Shown here: positions 61,326-64,000 of the stretch, piece after piece
Layout of the letters: every line of letters begins with the position of its first letter
Numbering within the stretch: the first letter of the stretch is position 1
Origin: Impatiens glandulifera
Taxonomy: Eukaryota > Streptophyta > Magnoliopsida > Ericales > Balsaminaceae
Length of the DNA: 64,000 nucleotides
Direction: 5' to 3'
Assembly (NCBI RefSeq): GCF_907164915.1
Contig: NC_061863.1
Coordinates: forward strand, 42,939,382-43,003,381
Notes under the pieces: model-generated
Seen by the model: only the letters and a program-made list of their open reading frames with translations
The model's database searches: none
What the model was told of the DNA's origin: nothing
Translations under genes and position numbers: made by a program

Positions 61326-63829
61326 AGAGGAAAACTAATACACAAGAGAAGAGCACTAAAGGGGATATTCTAAAGAAGATCGGAACAATTGAAGGCAACA
61401 GTTTTGTGGGAAATATAAGGGTTAGATGGGCCGAAAAGAACAAACAAGTCAGGAAAGATAGCATCCCTGAAACAGTCACCTCCTCAGATCCTCCTACTAC
61501 TGCAATTCCTGGCAAAGAAAATACTCAGGCTGATAACAAGGATCTTACTGCTGGTCCAACGTGGTCAATGAGGAAAAATGAAATAGCAAATTTGGCAGGA
61601 CTGAGAAACCAGATGAAGAAGCTATTTTTCCAAATTAATAAACAAGAGATTACGATGCCCCAAGAAAGAAATGATCAGTTGAATGCTCAGTTCAAAACTC
61701 ACTATCTAAAGAATTGGAATCTCTTCAACAAAGACCAATATGATGAAGTGATCAAGTGGACGGTTGACGCCATGAAGGAAATTTCGAAATGTAATAAAAC
61801 AAAGGTGTACACTATTATGAGAAACCCAAATAAAACTTGGCAAGAAGGAAAGGTGTGGAATGGAAATGCCATGAGCGATCCAGAAAAGGGAAAATTCCAG
61901 ATAGACACCTTATTCCCAAAGGTAATTACACTTGATCATCCTCACCGATTTGAGCTCCCACCCGAAATTGAAGAAAAATGTGTCAAGGCATGGGAGTTTG
62001 TCATAGTTGGTCATTTTATGGGCAACATGAAAGCACCATTTGCTGAGGTTAAAAGAACGTTGATGGGTCAGTGGGAATCCTCTGGTCTAGAGAGGATCAC
62101 AATCAATGATCACGGATTCTACTTTCTATCCTTCAGGAATGGAAGCGAAATAAAGTCGATCATAGAGAGCGAATATACTTTTATTAGGGGAAAAAGATTC
62201 AAGTTGTACAAGTGGAGCGAGGAACTTAATACTAATCATAGACCGCCTGAACTTGAACAAATCTGGGTAAATCTCAAGAATGTTCCACCACACATGTGCA
62301 ACCCGATGGGCCTGGCCTATATTTCAAGCATTATAGGCAAACCACTTATGTTTGACCCAGCAATGGAAGGTTATGAGCGTGCATCTGTGGCCAGAGTTAG
62401 TGTCGAAATCCATCCAAGTAGCTCTCTTCCAATCAAGCTTGAACTTAAAGATAGATTGGGAAATTTATTTAACATTGGAGTACAATACGAATGGAAACCA
62501 AATCGATGTATATGGTGTAGCACTTTCACACACGCTACGAATAAATGTCCAGTCAATAATAATCTAAAATCGAAGGCCAATAACAACACTCAAGTAAGCG
62601 ATATCAATGACTCTAACCAGGCTCAGGTTGAGAGAAATGTGAACAGGTCTGAACTTAACAGCAATGAACGCACTAAGGATGATAAGATGGGCAACCAAAA
62701 GCAAGAACAGATAAGGGTAAGGAAGAAGATAGGAAAAAGAATGAAGTGGGTAAGGGTACAAGCTGGCCCTACTAACGTTGATCATATTGGTCATGTTCAG
62801 GGCACCGGTCCTAGGGATTCTGTTTTCTCAAGAATAGGTCCTATTCAAAATGTCAGTCCTGGTCAGGGTATCGGTCCTGATAAAGCTGGACATAGACACA
62901 CCGGTCCTAGAGTTTCTCATAAAGCTACTGTTCCTAGCCATATTGACCATATTAAGTCTGGTCTTGGACTTGTTGATCATGAAACTACTCAAGCTACCGG
63001 ACTTGCTACTACAGGTCCTGATGAAAAATGTGCAACCATTGCTGATCCCGGCTATATTGGTCCTAATACTGGCACAAGTCCTATTATTGTGGATGATACT
63101 ATTGTTGGTCCTAACTCCACCGATCCCAATACTGATCAAAGAACTGGTCTTGATGTAACTACATGTCCTAGTTCCAAAGTTTCTGAAATTCAAAGATCTA
63201 TGGGACAGGGAATACTTGGCCCATATGAAACAAGCAAAATTGGATCTGAAGGCACTCCAATAGGTCGTGAGTCTACTCTTCACAGTTCTAGGAATGCAAG
63301 CAGGAACCTAAAAAACAATGTCATCAAAGTTCGAAATGACTTGACCCTTGGGCTCAGAGCCACCTTTCGAGATGATGAACAGGAGAATCTTGGAATAAGT
63401 AATAAAGAAGCTCTTGAAAATGGACTGGGAAATCTTGGCTTTTGTGAAATCAAAAGATCAGGTGCAGAAGAAGACAATTTGGTCTTGAATAAGGCAGTGA
63501 GCCTTAATTCTGAAGTAGGGCGAATAAAAACCGATAACAAACATGAATCTAGTAGTGAAGAGGTTCAAAGTCAGAAAAGATCTACTAAAGCAGAACAAGA
63601 TGAAAATCGAAGACAAAGCAGAAAGATTCTGGATCCAGAAGCTACTAAATCTATCACGGGAGAAGATGAGATCTACATGAGGCAACCCTCACTCAATGGC
63701 AATAGTATTCCATGTAATCAAACTGTAGCCATTGAGGATAGTGAGGCAAGTGATGCTTATGATTTCTCTGATGAAGAGGTCCAGGACAGTCTGGAAAGTC
63801 AGGAACCCAACACTTATATTCATTCATGA
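61326..63829 (+). CDS. LINE ORF1, RNA-binding part (DUF4283 and zinc knuckle)
   Basis: Open from 61268; no ATG begins it, and the first good internal ATG is at 61568. A DUF4283-like nucleic-acid-binding domain covers about codons 235-395 of the frame ('AWEFVIVGHFMGNM', 'QIWVNLKNVPPHM', 'IGKPLMFDPAM'). A CX2CX4HX4C knuckle follows (CIWCSTFTHATNKC at about 62507-62548). The C-terminal ~420 residues are hydrophilic, with many 'xGPxxxx' repeats and an acidic end. In plant L1 elements this protein coats the element RNA and assists target-primed integration. The stop TGA (63827-63829) overlaps the ORF2 start. Confidence 0.82.
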
Positions 63830-64000
63830 ATATAGTGACATGGAACATAAGGGGACTCAATGACCCTCTAAAATGTAAAGAAATCAGGAGGATCATTGAG
63901 AATCAGAAGATCACTATTATGGGTATTCTTGAGACAAAAGTCAAAAGTCGGAACGTTGAGAAGGTTAGCAAACTGTGTATTGATAGTAGCTGGGAAATCA
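63826..64000 (+). CDS. LINE ORF2, endonuclease start (runs off window)
   Basis: ATG at 63826 within ATGA, sharing bases with the ORF1 stop. The 58 visible codons match the start of the apurinic endonuclease/exonuclease-phosphatase domain: 'IVTWNIRGLNDP' with the metal-site Asn, and 'GILETKV' with the catalytic Glu. Reverse transcriptase should follow beyond the window. No stop in the visible part. Confidence 0.9.
   Translation, partial: MNIVTWNIRGLNDPLKCKEIRRIIENQKITIMGILETKVKSRNVEKVSKLCIDSSWEI

Larger units (their letters stand above)
59560..64000 (+). mobile_element. L1-type LINE inserted in the inverted duplication
   Basis: The order ORF1 (DUF4283, CCHC) then ORF2 (endonuclease) identifies a plant L1-type non-LTR retrotransposon. 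Its left edge interrupts both the hAT element and the inverted repeat. The 3' end, tail and second target copy lie outside the window. Confidence 0.85.

Noticed and set aside
62828..63283. 151-codon minus-strand frame opposite LINE ORF1, and similar ones at 61189, 62564 and 63280
   Set aside because: Antisense to the Gly-Pro repeat region of ORF1; no independent coding signal.

Overview
This is a repeat-dominated stretch of a flowering-plant nuclear genome, probably a eudicot. The evidence is strongly AT-rich DNA, plant-type Copia, hAT, Helitron and L1-type LINE sequences, spliceosomal GT-AG introns, and eukaryotic-type tRNA genes for Gln(CUG) and Gly(UCC). I see no intact ordinary host protein gene. 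The long open frames are retrotransposon proteins. The intact-looking single-copy function is limited to tRNA genes.

Architecture. Most of the window is one giant, interrupted inverted duplication. The left arm (about 9795-25622) reappears in reverse complement in the right arm (about 27641-59559) around a 2.0 kb spacer. The right arm is about twice as long, and the excess is accounted for by segments visible in the sequence: a 7.06 kb direct tandem duplication (31939-38893 and 38999-45948), a 2.67 kb Helitron in each of those copies, a 2.1 kb block at 47254-49395, a 2.1 kb block at 55295-57410 and a 2.6 kb block at 28076-30674 (0.56 kb of different sequence on the left). The junction of the tandem duplication carries a short inverted patch and filler DNA.

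Region by region: 1-8884, Helitron-type arrays of a ~310 bp unit flanking a diverged host segment with a Copia gag relic, and a Copia element (3793-8551) nested in the second array. 8885-12256, host segment copy B with a 1.64 kb hAT element. 12257-14836, GC-rich element end and a broken, intron-containing Ulp1-like protease gene. 14880-16204, possible organelle-derived DNA. 16205-19417, tRNA-Gln and tRNA-Gly genes, one tRNA-Gln split by a LINE. 20730-24616, LTR-like repeats carrying a 797 bp hAT MITE, then an hAT transposase relic. 25623-27640, spacer with LINE and Copia scraps. 27641-59559, the mirror image with the additions above. 59560-64000, a LINE with a very long ORF1 and the first codons of its endonuclease ORF2, inserted in the mirrored hAT element.

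The nesting gives a relative history: duplication of host segments A and B, hAT insertions, inverted duplication, Helitron insertion into the right arm, 7 kb tandem duplication; the LINE at 59560 also postdates the inversion if the missing arm lies beyond it. The most unusual observation is that each ~310 bp Helitron unit contains a tRNA-like pair of RNA polymerase III boxes followed by a T-run, so the arrays look like amplified tRNA-derived (SINE-like) transcription units.
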